Below, piece by piece: positions 17,115 through 25,422 of a DNA stretch of 64,000 bases. The position numbers and the translations under genes are program-made. Under the pieces are notes generated by a model that made no database searches, had not been told where the DNA came from, and saw only the letters and a list, made by a program, of their open reading frames with translations. Source of the stretch: CAVXNB01 sp963763085 (GTDB lineage: Bacteria > Actinomycetota > Acidimicrobiia > Acidimicrobiales > Bog-793); assembly GCA_963763085.1 (NCBI GenBank), contig CAVXNB010000001.1, positions 434,001-498,000 on the forward strand, written 5' to 3'. Numbering within the stretch: position 1 is the stretch's first letter; every line of letters begins with the position of its first letter.

Positions 17115-17750
17115 TCAGGTCCCCGAGGACGGATCGTCGCAAATTCTCGCGAAGCGGTTCAACACCGCAAGACCGGCGGAGGCCGACTTCTCAGGGTGGA
17201 ACTGGGTGCCGAACAGGTTCCCAAGCTCGAAGGCCACGGCGAGCTCACCGCCGTAGTCGCACGTCCCGACGACGGCGCCTTTCGCGTCGGCCCCCTCTGG
17301 AGCCGGGACGTAGGAGTGTACGAAGTAGTACCAACAGCTCGCCTGCTCACCCAGCAGACGCGAGCGGCGGTCGCCCGGTTGGCGGACGATGTTCCATTGC
17401 ATCTGCGGTCTGCGCTCGGTCGCCGGCGTCGCCCGGACCGTTCCCCGCAACAGGCCGAGTCCTGGAGTATCGGGATCCTCCTCCGACCTTTCGAATAGGA
17501 GCTGCAGACCGACGCAGATCCCAAGGAAAGGACGTCCTTCGGCGACGTAGAGCCGCACGATCTCGTCGAGTCCCGAGTCCCGAAGCGCCCGGGCGCAGGC
17601 GCCGAAGGCTCCGACGCCCGGCAGCACGACGCCGGCGGCGCCGGAGGCAGCTTCCGGGCTGTCGACAAGACGCGCGTCGGCACCGACGTGTTGCAGCGCC
17701 TTCTCCGCCGAGCGAAGGTTCCCGATGCCGTAGTCGAGGACAGCGATCAC
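17115..17750 (-). CDS. hisH: Imidazole glycerol phosphate synthase, glutaminase subunit
   Basis: 211 residues, a class I glutamine amidotransferase. It supplies ammonia to HisF through the barrel of that protein. The nucleophile Cys79 is in GICVGLQ, and the His/Glu pair of the triad is in GTQFHPEKS. The oxyanion-site sequence PGVGAFG is near residue 45. The GTG at 17750 starts 6 bp after the hisB stop. Confidence 0.96.
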   Translation of the reverse strand: MIAVLDYGIGNLRSAEKALQHVGADARLVDSPEAASGAAGVVLPGVGAFGACARALRDSGLDEIVRLYVAEGRPFLGICVGLQLLFERSEEDPDTPGLGLLRGTVRATPATERRPQMQWNIVRQPGDRRSRLLGEQASCWYYFVHSYVPAPEGADAKGAVVGTCDYGGELAVAFELGNLFGTQFHPEKSASAGLAVLNRFARICDDPSSGT

Positions 17751-17756
17751 GTGTCG

Positions 17757-18368
17757 CTACAGCAGGCCCTTGGTCGAGGGGATGCCGCTCCCCTCGACCC
17801 GCACGGCGTCGCGCATCGCACGAGCGACCGCCTTGAAGCTCGCCTCGAGGATGTGATGGGGGTTGCGCCCTCGACGAAGCTCGAGATGCAGCGTGATCTC
17901 CGCCGAATGGACGAACGCGCGCCAGAACTCTTCGGCGAGTTGAGGCTCGAAGGGAGGGTTGCCCAGTGGCCCGGCCTCCTCCAAGTCGACGTCGTAATGA
18001 AGATAGGGGCGGCCGGAGAGGTCGAGCGCGACCTCGACGAGAGCTTCGTCGAGCGGAACGGCGATCGAGGCGAAGCGGCGGATGCCCACCTTCGAGCCCA
18101 ACGCCTCGCCGAACGCCTCGCCGAGGACGATGCCAGTGTCTTCGACTGTGTGGTGTGCGTCCACCTCGAGGTCGCCTTGAGCCTTCACGTCAAGATCCAT
18201 GCCCCCGTGCCGGCCGAGTTGCGCCAACATGTGGTCGAAGAACGGCAAGCCCGTGGCTGCGACAGACTGCCCGGTCCCGTCGAGCTCGAGGATGACGACG
18301 ACTTCGGTCTCCCTCGTCGTGCGTTTCCTCTCGGAGCGACGGGGGTCGGAGCTCGCGTTCATTCCCAT
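17757..18368 (-). CDS. hisB: Imidazoleglycerol-phosphate dehydratase
   Basis: 203 residues, the monofunctional form without a histidinol-phosphatase part. The two manganese-binding motifs HHTVEDTG (about residue 72) and PHHILEA (about 170) are intact, as is FFDHMLAQ near the N-terminus. Two ATGs (18368 and 18362) are possible; AAAGG lies about 8 nt before the first. It follows rlmN by 11 bp. The histidinol-phosphatase needed for the pathway is not in the window. Confidence 0.96.
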   Translation of the reverse strand: MGMNASSDPRRSERKRTTRETEVVVILELDGTGQSVAATGLPFFDHMLAQLGRHGGMDLDVKAQGDLEVDAHHTVEDTGIVLGEAFGEALGSKVGIRRFASIAVPLDEALVEVALDLSGRPYLHYDVDLEEAGPLGNPPFEPQLAEEFWRAFVHSAEITLHLELRRGRNPHHILEASFKAVARAMRDAVRVEGSGIPSTKGLL

Positions 18369-18379
18369 TCGTCAGCCTT

Positions 18380-19477
18380 TCACGCCGAAGCTCGGTCTCG
18401 TGACGGACGATCCACCCGTTCGGCGGCCAGGCGCGTGGGCCGCCCGACGGGCACGCCGCCGGCAGCCAGCTGGCCACACGCGGCGGCAATGGCTCGCCCC
18501 CGATTCTGACGGATCGTGGTGTTGACGCCGGCGTCTCTGAGCGCCGCCCGGAGCGAAAGGATCCGGGCTCGAGGCGACCCGGCAAGGCCCCGCGACAGAC
18601 CACCCGGAGTCGGGTTGAGCGGGATGAGGTTGACGTGAGCCCCGAGCGGCCGAGCCAGCTCGGCAAGCTCGGACGCGTCCGAAGGGCCGTCGTTGACGCC
18701 GTCGATGCACGCCCACTCGAAGGAGATCCTCCTCCCGGTCGCGGCCCGGTACTCGGCGCACGCCTGCATCAGCATGGCAATCGGGTATCGACGGTTGAGC
18801 GGTACGAGCTCGTCGCGCAACGCGTCGTTCGCGGCGTGAAGCGACACGGCAAGATTCACCTGAAGGGGCTTGGTCGCGAGCTTTCGGATGCCCGGCACGA
18901 CTCCCACCGTGGAGATCGTGAGATGCCGGGCGGCGAGCCCCAGGTCGCGGTTCATCGTCTCCACGGCGGGCCACACGGCGCCGAAATTCGCCAACGGCTC
19001 GCCCATCCCCATGAGCACGACGTTCGCGAGCCGGCCCCAGCCCTCGGACGCGCAGCGTCTCGTGCCGAGGACCACTTGCTCGACGATCTCCCCCGAGCTG
19101 AGCTGGCGGCCGAAGCCGGCGTCACCGGTAGCGCAGAACGTGCAAGCCATCGCGCAACCGGCCTGACTCGAGATGCACACGGTCGTCCGGTCGCGGTAAC
19201 GCATGAGAACCGTCTCGATGCGCTTGCCGTCAGCGGTCTCGAGCAGCCACTTCACTGTTGACCCACCGTCCGCGACGCTCTCGGCGGCGCACCGGAAGGC
19301 GGCTGCCAGGGCGGGATCCTCCTCGAGGCGGTAGCGAAGCTCACGGGGGAGCTCGGTCAACTCCCCCGGTTCGGCCAGCCGGCGGTAGAGACCGTCGAAG
19401 ACCTGATCGACCCGGTACGAGGGCTGATCGGAGAGCAACGCCGCGAGCTGGCCGCGCGAAAGGTCGTAGCGGCTCAC
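18380..19477 (-). CDS. rlmN: Dual-specificity 23S rRNA / tRNA adenine C2 methyltransferase
   Basis: 365 residues, a radical-SAM enzyme that methylates A2503 of 23S rRNA and A37 of some tRNAs. The cluster motif CAMACTFC has cysteines near 108, 112 and 115. A C-terminal catalytic cysteine lies in AIAAACGQL, and the SAM-binding GMGEP is seen. A tail of about 25 basic residues follows the usual end. The GTG at 19477 is preceded by GAGGA overlapping the mshD stop. Its place between mshD and hisB suggests shared transcription rather than shared function. Confidence 0.95.
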   Translation of the reverse strand: MSRYDLSRGQLAALLSDQPSYRVDQVFDGLYRRLAEPGELTELPRELRYRLEEDPALAAAFRCAAESVADGGSTVKWLLETADGKRIETVLMRYRDRTTVCISSQAGCAMACTFCATGDAGFGRQLSSGEIVEQVVLGTRRCASEGWGRLANVVLMGMGEPLANFGAVWPAVETMNRDLGLAARHLTISTVGVVPGIRKLATKPLQVNLAVSLHAANDALRDELVPLNRRYPIAMLMQACAEYRAATGRRISFEWACIDGVNDGPSDASELAELARPLGAHVNLIPLNPTPGGLSRGLAGSPRARILSLRAALRDAGVNTTIRQNRGRAIAAACGQLAAGGVPVGRPTRLAAERVDRPSRDRASA

Positions 19478-19487
19478 GCGCCGGTCC

Positions 19488-20486
19488 TCATGGGTGGGCG
19501 TGGGGTGGCAGGGCAACAACGCCGGGCTCTCCGCCGTTGGCCGTCTGAGCGGTGCCCGGGACGTCGGTGACGTAGGCGCGGTCGACATGGTCGTCGAGGA
19601 AACCCAGCGAGAAGTAGAGCTTTCGCGCCGCCTCGTTGTCGTGGTCCACATAGAGCATTCCTTCGCCCACGCCGCGGTCCCAGAGCGACTCCAGCCCGGC
19701 CAGAACCAGCTGGCGCCCAAGTCCACGGCCCTGGAAGGCGGGATCGACGGCGATCACGTAGATCTCGCCGAGCTCCTGCTCGATGCCCTCGCTCATGACG
19801 CCGTCCTCGGGCTCGTGGACCTTGGTCCAGCAGAAGCCGGCCAGACGACCACCGATCTCGTGCAGAAGGAACCCGTTCGGGTCGAACCAGGGCTGGCTCT
19901 CGCGCTCCACCAGGGTGGCGAGATCCCACGATCCCTGTTCAGGGTGACCACGGAACGCCCGGTTGTTGACTTGCAGCCACGCCTCCTCGTCGACGCCGGG
20001 CCGAAACGCCCGCACCGGGATCGAGGCCTTCTCGTCCGGGACCGGCAAGGGGCGTCGCATCTGGACGAGGTCGCGGCCCCGGTGCATCCCGACCGCCTGC
20101 GCTACCTCATCGTCGATCGGGCTGGGCTTGGGGACCCAGAGGTGCACGTGGCCGCCGCCTTGTGCTGCGATCTCACCGAGCGCGGTACTGAGCAGGTCCC
20201 GCTGCAGATCCGCACCAGACGCCCGCCATCTGGGGTGGACGACGTATTCGACGGCCCAGCTGCCGTCGTTCCCGCGGCTGATCTGCGCATACGCGACGAC
20301 CCGCTCGCGGCCGGTCTCCCTCGCGACGAAGCCGGCGAACCCCTCACGACCACCCTGGACGAGGTCCAGCCACTGGTGCTCGCCCAGAGCGCGGTGCCCA
20401 TCGGCAGCACTGGCGGCCTCGAGCAGCACGGAGATGGCGGCGATGTCGGTCTCCGCCATCCTCCGCTTGATCTCGACGTGATGCAT
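19488..20486 (-). CDS. mshD: Mycothiol synthase
   Basis: 332 residues made of two GNAT acetyltransferase domains in tandem. It acetylates the cysteine of Cys-GlcN-Ins to give mycothiol, the main low-molecular thiol of actinobacteria. The C-terminal domain shows the acetyl-CoA loop in IYVIAVDPAFQGRGLGRQLV and a later EAARKLYFSLGF stretch. The N-terminal domain is degenerate, as in known MshD. The ATG at 20486 has TACCCT 6 nt upstream, indicating a leaderless transcript. Good taxonomic evidence for Actinomycetota. Confidence 0.88.
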   Translation of the reverse strand: MHHVEIKRRMAETDIAAISVLLEAASAADGHRALGEHQWLDLVQGGREGFAGFVARETGRERVVAYAQISRGNDGSWAVEYVVHPRWRASGADLQRDLLSTALGEIAAQGGGHVHLWVPKPSPIDDEVAQAVGMHRGRDLVQMRRPLPVPDEKASIPVRAFRPGVDEEAWLQVNNRAFRGHPEQGSWDLATLVERESQPWFDPNGFLLHEIGGRLAGFCWTKVHEPEDGVMSEGIEQELGEIYVIAVDPAFQGRGLGRQLVLAGLESLWDRGVGEGMLYVDHDNEAARKLYFSLGFLDDHVDRAYVTDVPGTAQTANGGEPGVVALPPHAHP

Positions 20487-20492
20487 CCGTCG

Positions 20493-20498
20493 AGGGTA
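20493..20498 (-). promoter_or_regulatory. -10-like TACCCT of mshD (leaderless)
   Basis: On the minus strand TACCCT ends 6 nt before the mshD ATG. Transcription would begin at or next to the start codon, giving an mRNA without a leader. No clear -35 is seen. The divergent nth gene has the same arrangement on the other strand, 27 bp away. Confidence 0.55.
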
Positions 20499-20524
20499 GC
20501 GCCTGTTCCCGAACGCTCCGTGGC

Positions 20525-20530
20525 TACCAT
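20525..20530 (+). promoter_or_regulatory. -10-like TACCAT of nth (leaderless)
   Basis: TACCAT ends 6 nt before the nth GTG, and there is no purine-rich ribosome site. The spacing fits a transcript starting at the first base of the gene. Confidence 0.55.
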
Positions 20531-20536
20531 CCGAGC

Positions 20537-21223
20537 GTGGCCACAGCCGGGAGCGCACCTCGCCAGGCCACCCGTCGTCCCCGCCGGCCGCTCGCTCGTG
20601 CCCGCAAGATCGGAGAACGCCTCGCGGACGCCTATCCGGGCACGGCGAAGGAGCTATGCGCGCTGCAGCACCACAATCCCTTTGAGCTGCTCGTTGCGAC
20701 CATCCTGTCGGCCCAGTGCACCGACGAGCGTGTCAATCTCGTCATGCCGGCGCTGTTCGCGCGATTCCCGACGCCGCAGGCGCTCGCCGCCGCCGACCGC
20801 AGCGAGCTGGAGGACCTGATCCGGTCCACCGGCTTCTTCCGTTCGAAGGCGTCACACATCCTGGGGGCGTCCGAAGCGGTCGTCATGAGACACGGCGGGG
20901 AGGTGCCTCGAACCATGGAGGAGCTCACGGCGCTGCCCGGGGTCGGCCGCAAGACGGCGAACGTCGTGCTCTCCGTCGGCTTCGGCCTTCCTGGCCTGCC
21001 GGTCGACACCCATGTCACCCGGTTGAGCCATCGCCTTGCATTGAGCGCATCGGCCGATCCGGTCAGGATCGAGACGGACCTGTGTGACCTCTACCCGCCT
21101 GCGGAGTGGGGCATGATCAGCCTGCGCCTCATCCTCCACGGTCGCCGGACCTGTCACGCCCGGCATCCACGCTGCGACGTCTGCGAGATCGCCGACCTGT
21201 GCCCGTCACGGGGAAAATTCTGA
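20537..21223 (+). CDS. nth: Endonuclease III
   Basis: 228 residues. A DNA glycosylase/AP lyase that removes oxidised pyrimidines. The helix-hairpin-helix reads LPGVGRKTANVV, with catalytic Lys139 and Asp157 (VDTHV). Four cysteines in the spacing C-x6-C-x2-C-x5-C near the C-terminus (CHARHPRCDVCEIADLC) bind a [4Fe-4S] cluster. A basic N-terminal stretch of about 20 residues precedes the core. Divergent from mshD with 50 bp between starts. Its TGA lies within an 11-bp duplicated stretch (AATTCTGAAT at 21216 and 21227). Confidence 0.95.
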   Translation: MATAGSAPRQATRRPRRPLARARKIGERLADAYPGTAKELCALQHHNPFELLVATILSAQCTDERVNLVMPALFARFPTPQALAAADRSELEDLIRSTGFFRSKASHILGASEAVVMRHGGEVPRTMEELTALPGVGRKTANVVLSVGFGLPGLPVDTHVTRLSHRLALSASADPVRIETDLCDLYPPAEWGMISLRLILHGRRTCHARHPRCDVCEIADLCPSRGKF

Positions 21224-21396
21224 ATCAATTCTGAATACTCGGAGGTCCCCCCGCCACCTTCCTGAGAGTCTCGTGACAGGTTGGCCGATCGCGATGACAG
21301 GCGAAGAAGCGAGGCGCTATGTTCGCTTCAGGAACCGGTTCCCGCCACCTGGTTCCAAAACGAGCGGAGTCCGGGATCCGCCGCCCGGCCCGCTCC

Positions 21397-21424
21397 CCGA
21401 CGGCGCCCTTGGGGGCGCCGTCGG
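21397..21424. terminator. Strong hairpin between nth and the small minus-strand gene
   Basis: CCGACGGCGCCC and its exact complement pair with a 4-nt loop (21409-21412), a 12-bp GC-rich stem. There is no T-run on either side. It lies between two convergent genes and fits a bidirectional, U-tract-less terminator as often seen in high-GC actinobacteria. The rest of 21224-21505 shows no gene I can support. Confidence 0.5.
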
Positions 21425-21505
21425 CGCGTCCGGGCACAGGAGCGAACCGTGGATCAGGGCCGGCGGCGGCCACGACGGCTGCCCATGCCGGCCGCTCGCA
21501 AGCGC

Positions 21506-21712
21506 TCAGCCGCCCGCCAGCATGCGCTCGAGGCGCCTTACCGCTCCGACCAGGGCTCGCTCCACGGCGATGAGGTTGGTGGCAACCTGCTCGCGCTTGG
21601 CGACGGTGGCGGCGTCCGCCAGCGCTGTGACGCGGCGAGCGAGCTGATCGAGGGACGAAGCGATCGAGGAGAGCTCGGACCGCTCGGGCAGGTCGGACGG
21701 TGGCAGTGACAT
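21506..21712 (-). CDS. Small helical protein of unknown function (68 residues)
   Basis: The frame codes for a mostly helical, amphipathic protein: SELSSIASSLDQLARRVTAL, then an Ala/Val-rich segment and a closing ALVGAVRRLERMLAGG. The regular spacing of Leu, Ile, Val and Ala suggests a short coiled coil or helical hairpin. It has no signal peptide or cysteine. The ATG at 21712 lacks a clear ribosome site; the frame extends 16 codons further upstream. It is divergent from hisD with 68 bp between starts. I do not recognise a family, but the composition is protein-like, unlike the shadows around it. Confidence 0.6.
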   Translation of the reverse strand: MSLPPSDLPERSELSSIASSLDQLARRVTALADAATVAKREQVATNLIAVERALVGAVRRLERMLAGG

Positions 21713-21768
21713 CGGATCATCATCGCCGATCTCCGATCGAGCTCGACAGCCGGCGACCACGGGGCGGA

Positions 21769-21774
21769 TACGCT
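21769..21774 (+). promoter_or_regulatory. -10-like TACGCT of hisD (leaderless)
   Basis: TACGCT ends 6 nt before the hisD ATG. TCGACA at 21743-21748 could be a weak -35 but the 20-bp spacing is long. No ribosome-binding site lies in the gap, so a leaderless mRNA is likely. Confidence 0.55.
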
Positions 21775-21780
21775 GCCCCG

Positions 21781-23082
21781 ATGTTGCAGCGCCTCGACCT
21801 CCGCGGCAGCGGCCCGGACCTTCGCGGCCTTCTGCCGCGCCCGAACCTCGCCGGCGAAGGACCCGTCGCGGAGGTCCGCGCGATCGTCGACGACGTCAGG
21901 GCTCGGGGGGACGGGGCGCTGAGGGAGTACACGCTCCGTTTCGATGGGGTTGGCATCGAGGAGCTTCGGGTGCCTGCAGAGGAGATCGCCGCGGCGCTGG
22001 AGACCGTCGATCCCGAGCTCCTCGCCGCCCTTTCGGAGGCGGCGTCGGTTATCGAGGCGTTCCACCAGCACCGGCCGGCCCGGCTTGGGCCGTTCGAACG
22101 GAACGGCGTCACCGTTGACCTGCTCGAACTGCCGGTCGCTCGGGCCGGCGTGTACGTCCCGGGGGGCCTGGCCAGGTATCCGTCAAGCGTGCTCATGACC
22201 GCGATCCCGGCCCGGGTGGCCGGCGTGTCAGGGATCGCGCTGTGCGTGCCGCCGTCTCGGGACGGCGCCATTCCACCCGAGGTGCTCGCGGCCGCCGGTG
22301 TGGCGGGGGTCGAGGAGGTCTACCGCGTCGGAGGAGCGCAGGCCATCGCCGCTATGGCCTACGGCACCGAGACCATCCCCCGCGTGGACGTCATCGTGGG
22401 CGCCGGGAGCCGTTGGGTATCGCTTGCCAAGCGGGAGGTCCGTGGAGCGGTCGGGATGCCGGCCTCGTTCGCCGGTCCGTCCGAGGTCGTCGTGATCGCC
22501 GACGAGACCGTGCCAATCGAGTTCGCGGCGATCGACCTCGTCGTGCAGGCCGAGCACGGCCCGGACGGGCTGGCCTGGCTCATCACCTGGTCCGAGGCCG
22601 TGCTGGAGGCGACGACGCAGGCCGTGGCGGACTTTGCCGAGCGCTCGCCCCGGCGGGCGGAGATCGAGGCGACCCTCGCCGGCGGCGGCTACGCCGTGCT
22701 GGTCGACGGTCCGGAGGCTGCGATGGCGGTCGCGAACGAGATCGCGCCCGAGCACCTCGAGCTGTGCTGCGCCGACCCGCAAACCCTGCTCCCGCTCGTG
22801 CGCAACGCCGGCGCCGTCTTCGTCGGCCCCTACTCGCCGGCGTCCCTGGGTGACTACATCGCCGGCCCGAGCCACGTACTGCCGACGTTCGGTTCGGCGC
22901 GGTACGCGAGCGCGCTCGGCGTTGAGGACTTTCTCCGCAGAGTGCACGTGATTTCCGCCGATCGCGACGCAGTGTCCCAGGTTGCAGGCCACGTGGCCGC
23001 GATCGCCAACGCCGAGGGGCTCGCCGCGCACGCGCTGTCGGTCGAGCTCCGGTCCGGGGCCGAGCTGCGGGCCACGGAATGA
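21781..23082 (+). CDS. hisD: Histidinol dehydrogenase
   Basis: 433 residues. A zinc enzyme that oxidises histidinol to histidine in two NAD-dependent steps. Likely zinc ligands are visible: Gln and His in VQAEHGPDG, Asp in GDYIAGPSH, and His in GLAAHALSVELR. YVPGGLARYPSSVLM and PEHLEL are conserved active-site stretches. The usual VGPGN stretch reads VGAGS here, a small departure. Its stop overlaps the hisC start as ATGA. Confidence 0.95.
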   Translation: MLQRLDLRGSGPDLRGLLPRPNLAGEGPVAEVRAIVDDVRARGDGALREYTLRFDGVGIEELRVPAEEIAAALETVDPELLAALSEAASVIEAFHQHRPARLGPFERNGVTVDLLELPVARAGVYVPGGLARYPSSVLMTAIPARVAGVSGIALCVPPSRDGAIPPEVLAAAGVAGVEEVYRVGGAQAIAAMAYGTETIPRVDVIVGAGSRWVSLAKREVRGAVGMPASFAGPSEVVVIADETVPIEFAAIDLVVQAEHGPDGLAWLITWSEAVLEATTQAVADFAERSPRRAEIEATLAGGGYAVLVDGPEAAMAVANEIAPEHLELCCADPQTLLPLVRNAGAVFVGPYSPASLGDYIAGPSHVLPTFGSARYASALGVEDFLRRVHVISADRDAVSQVAGHVAAIANAEGLAAHALSVELRSGAELRATE

Positions 23083-24196
23083 CCCGCATCGAACCCGATG
23101 ACGGGTCGCCGGCGCCGGCTGGACCCAGGCCGGAGGTCGCCCTCCAGCCCGGCTACCACTCGCCTCAAGTCGACGTCGACGTCCGGCTGAACACGAACGA
23201 GTCCCCCGAACCGCCTCCGGCCGCGTTCGTCGAGGCGCTCGCTGAGGAGCTGCGCTCGATCCCGCTCCACCGGTATCCCGACCGGGAGGCGAAGGCCCTA
23301 CGAGCCGCGCTCGCCGCCCACCACGGCGTCGAGCCGGCCCAGGTCTTCTGTGCCAACGGCTCCAACGAGGCCATCCAGTGCCTCCTGCTCTCCTACGGCG
23401 GCCCCGGGCGGCCGGCGATGCTGTTCGAGCCGACGTACGCGCTCCACGCCCACATCGCCCGGCTCACGGGGACGCCGCGTCGTGGCCGGTCGCCGCGACG
23501 ACGAGTTCCGGGTGGATCCTGACGAGGCGGCGGAGGTGGCTGCGGCGACTGCTCGCCGATATGGACCCGCTAGTCCGGCGGTGAGCGTTCCTCTGCTCGC
23601 CGAACAACCCAACGGGTGGTCTAGAAACGCCCGGGAACGTGCGGGCGCTGCTCGCACTCGTGCCCGGCCTGGTCATCGTCGACGAGGCCTACGGCCAATT
23701 CGCCCCGTGGTCGTCGATCGAGCTGCTCGAGACGGAGACCCGACTCGTCGTGCTGAGGACGTTCTCGAAGACCTGGGCGATGGCGGGACTCCGGCTGGGC
23801 TACCTCATCGCCGACCCGGACGTCGTCGGCCGGGTGTCGAACGTCGCGCTTCCCTACCATCTCGACGCGCTGAAGCAGGCCGCCGGCCGCCTCGCGCTCG
23901 AGTTCGGTGACGAGATGCGCGCCCGGGTCGCGGCCACCGTCGAGGAGCGCGGGCGGGTTGCGTCGGCCCTCACCGAGCTCCCGCTGGAGGTGTGGGCGTC
24001 GGATGCGAATTTCATCTTGTTTCGTATCGAATCTCGGGACGCGTCAGCGGTCTGGCAGGACCTGCTCGGCCGCTCGGTCCTGGTGCGGGACGTGTCCGGG
24101 TTCCCGGGCCTCGACGGCTGCCTGCGCGTCACCATCGGCACGCGGTCGGAGAACGACCGGTTCCTCTCGGCGTTGAGGGAAGCGCTCTCACGGTAG
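23079..24196 (+). CDS. hisC: Histidinol-phosphate aminotransferase, two frameshifts
   Basis: A PLP enzyme that transaminates imidazole acetol phosphate. The reading frame breaks twice. Codons to about 23470 read NTNESPEPPP and FCANGSNEA. An extra base at about 23469-23476 moves the reading to the next frame (VVAGRRDDEFRVDPDE). A second extra base at about 23582-23587 moves it to the third frame (FLCSPNNPTGG, VIVDEAYGQF, and FSKTWAMAGLR with the PLP lysine). With both bases removed the protein is 371 residues, normal for HisC. All motifs survive, so sequence error is more likely than decay. Starts in an ATGA overlap with hisD. Confidence 0.88.
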
Positions 24197-24220
24197 GAAT
24201 GGCGTCGGAGGCACCGTCGT

Positions 24221-24275
24221 GTCACCTGCGCGTCACGTCTCGTTCATCTCGACTGTTGTCCTGCGTTCCCTGAAG
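24221..24275 (+). promoter_or_regulatory. Tandem PHO-box-like direct repeats upstream of pstB
   Basis: GTCACCTGCG (24221), GTCACGTCTC (24232), GTTCATCTCG (24242), GTTGTCCTGC (24255) and GTTCCCTGAA (24265) follow at 10-13 bp steps. The form and spacing resemble the GTTCAYC repeats bound by PhoP in streptomycetes. They lie 145-200 bp before pstB, and a possible TTGGCG / TACCTT pair (15-bp spacer) is at 24302-24328. Phosphate control is inferred. The rest of 24197-24419 shows nothing else. Confidence 0.45.
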
Positions 24276-24419
24276 TCGTGACGCGGTGATTCCACGTTCG
24301 GTTGGCGTTAGAAGTAGCCTCCTACCTTCCTTGTGGATAGCCGATGGGCTTCCGCAAGCCGACCTGTGCACTCGCAGCGTGGCGCGGGTTGCCAGAGCAC
24401 ACCAGGAGATGCGACCTAC

Positions 24420-25298
24420 GTGAGCAGCATCGAGAGCGCAGCTCAGGGAAAGTCCCCGTCGGCGGCAGGCGACGAAGCGAAGACGCCGTCTACCCTCGCC
24501 CGTCCGCTTCCCTCGGTGTCAGGCCGGGGAGCTTCGGAAATCACGGCCACGGATGTATGCGCCTGGTTCGGCGGCCGTCTCGTGCTCGATCGGGTGTCGC
24601 TCGTCATGGAGCGTTCGAAGGTGACCTCGCTCATCGGTCCGTCGGGCTGTGGCAAATCGACGTTTCTTCGCATCCTGAACCGGATGCACGAGGTGGTGCC
24701 CGGCGCTCAGCTCGCCGGCTCGGTCGCTCTGGACGGCGAGGACATCTACGGACCGACGAAGCGAGCCACCGAGACGCGTCGGGACATCGGCATGGTCTTC
24801 CAGAAGCCGAACCCGTTTCCGGCGATGTCGATCTACGACAACGTCTGGTCGGGCCTCAAGTTCTCGCGTATCAGGACGTCCGACCGGGACGCACTCGTGG
24901 AGGAGATGCTCCGCAAGGCGGGTCTCTGGAACGAGGTCCGCAACCGCTTGAAGGCGCTCGGCGGCGAGCTCTCCGGCGGTCAGCAGCAGCGCCTCTGCAT
25001 TGCCCGCGCCCTCGCGGTGCGCCCGTCGGTGCTGCTGATGGACGAGCCGTGCTCGGCCCTCGACCCCACGTCAACTCGACGCATCGAGGAGACGATCCAG
25101 GAGGTCGCAGCGGACGTGACCGTCGTCATCGTGACCCACAACATGCAACAGGCCCAGCGAGTCTCCCACGCGTGCGCGTTCTTCCTGGCGGCGGAGAACG
25201 AACCGGGCCGGGTCGTGGAATCCGGGACGACCACGCAGATCTTCGAGCATCCTGCTGACGAGCGAACTGCGGACTATGTTCAAGGCCGTTTCGGCTGA
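24420..25298 (+). CDS. pstB: Phosphate ABC transporter ATP-binding protein
   Basis: 292 residues. The ATPase of the high-affinity phosphate importer. Walker A GPSGCGKST is near 73-81, then NRMHEVVPGA, the Q-loop FQKPNPFPAMSIYDNV typical of PstB, signature LSGGQQQRLCIARALA, Walker B LLMDEPCSALDP, and VTHNMQQAQRVS. An extra N-terminus of about 38 low-complexity residues precedes the core. No pstS, pstC or pstA is next to it, so it works with proteins encoded elsewhere. The GTG at 24420 has AGGAG 11 nt upstream. Confidence 0.93.
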   Translation: MSSIESAAQGKSPSAAGDEAKTPSTLARPLPSVSGRGASEITATDVCAWFGGRLVLDRVSLVMERSKVTSLIGPSGCGKSTFLRILNRMHEVVPGAQLAGSVALDGEDIYGPTKRATETRRDIGMVFQKPNPFPAMSIYDNVWSGLKFSRIRTSDRDALVEEMLRKAGLWNEVRNRLKALGGELSGGQQQRLCIARALAVRPSVLLMDEPCSALDPTSTRRIEETIQEVAADVTVVIVTHNMQQAQRVSHACAFFLAAENEPGRVVESGTTTQIFEHPADERTADYVQGRFG

Positions 25299-25398
25299 AG
25301 GCCGGACGCGCTGTACGCGCCCGCAGGCAACGGCTGGAGACGACGCCGACGCAAACGAACCCGGCGCGCGCGATTCTCGCCCAGCGACCGATTCCCCT

Positions 25399-25404
25399 TA
25401 AGAT
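25399..25404 (+). promoter_or_regulatory. -10-like TAAGAT upstream of menG
   Basis: TAAGAT lies 12 nt before a TTG and 18 nt before a GTG, both in frame for menG. No convincing -35 is present. The mRNA would have a leader of only a few bases. Confidence 0.4.
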
Positions 25405-25422
25405 CGAACGGGTGAGTTGCCC

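Noticed and set aside
17112..17142. Earlier TTG as the hisA start
   Set aside because: It would put the catalytic Asp at position 18 instead of 8 and overlap hisH further, with no ribosome site.
16001..17836. 611-codon plus-strand open frame over hisF, hisA and hisH
   Set aside because: It lies opposite three conserved his genes with full motifs, and its translation is Arg/Ser/Pro-rich and featureless.
21216..21236. 11-bp direct repeat AATTCTGAAT at the nth stop as an attachment site
   Set aside because: No integrase or mobile gene is nearby. It looks like a short chance duplication.
21319..21573. Plus-strand frame of 84 codons after nth
   Set aside because: Pro/Ala/Arg-rich, crosses a strong hairpin and the small helical gene, and lacks a ribosome site or promoter.
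23469..23590. Programmed frameshifting in hisC
   Set aside because: No slippery heptamer or downstream pseudoknot-like structure was seen, and two shifts in 115 bp in one enzyme gene would be unprecedented.
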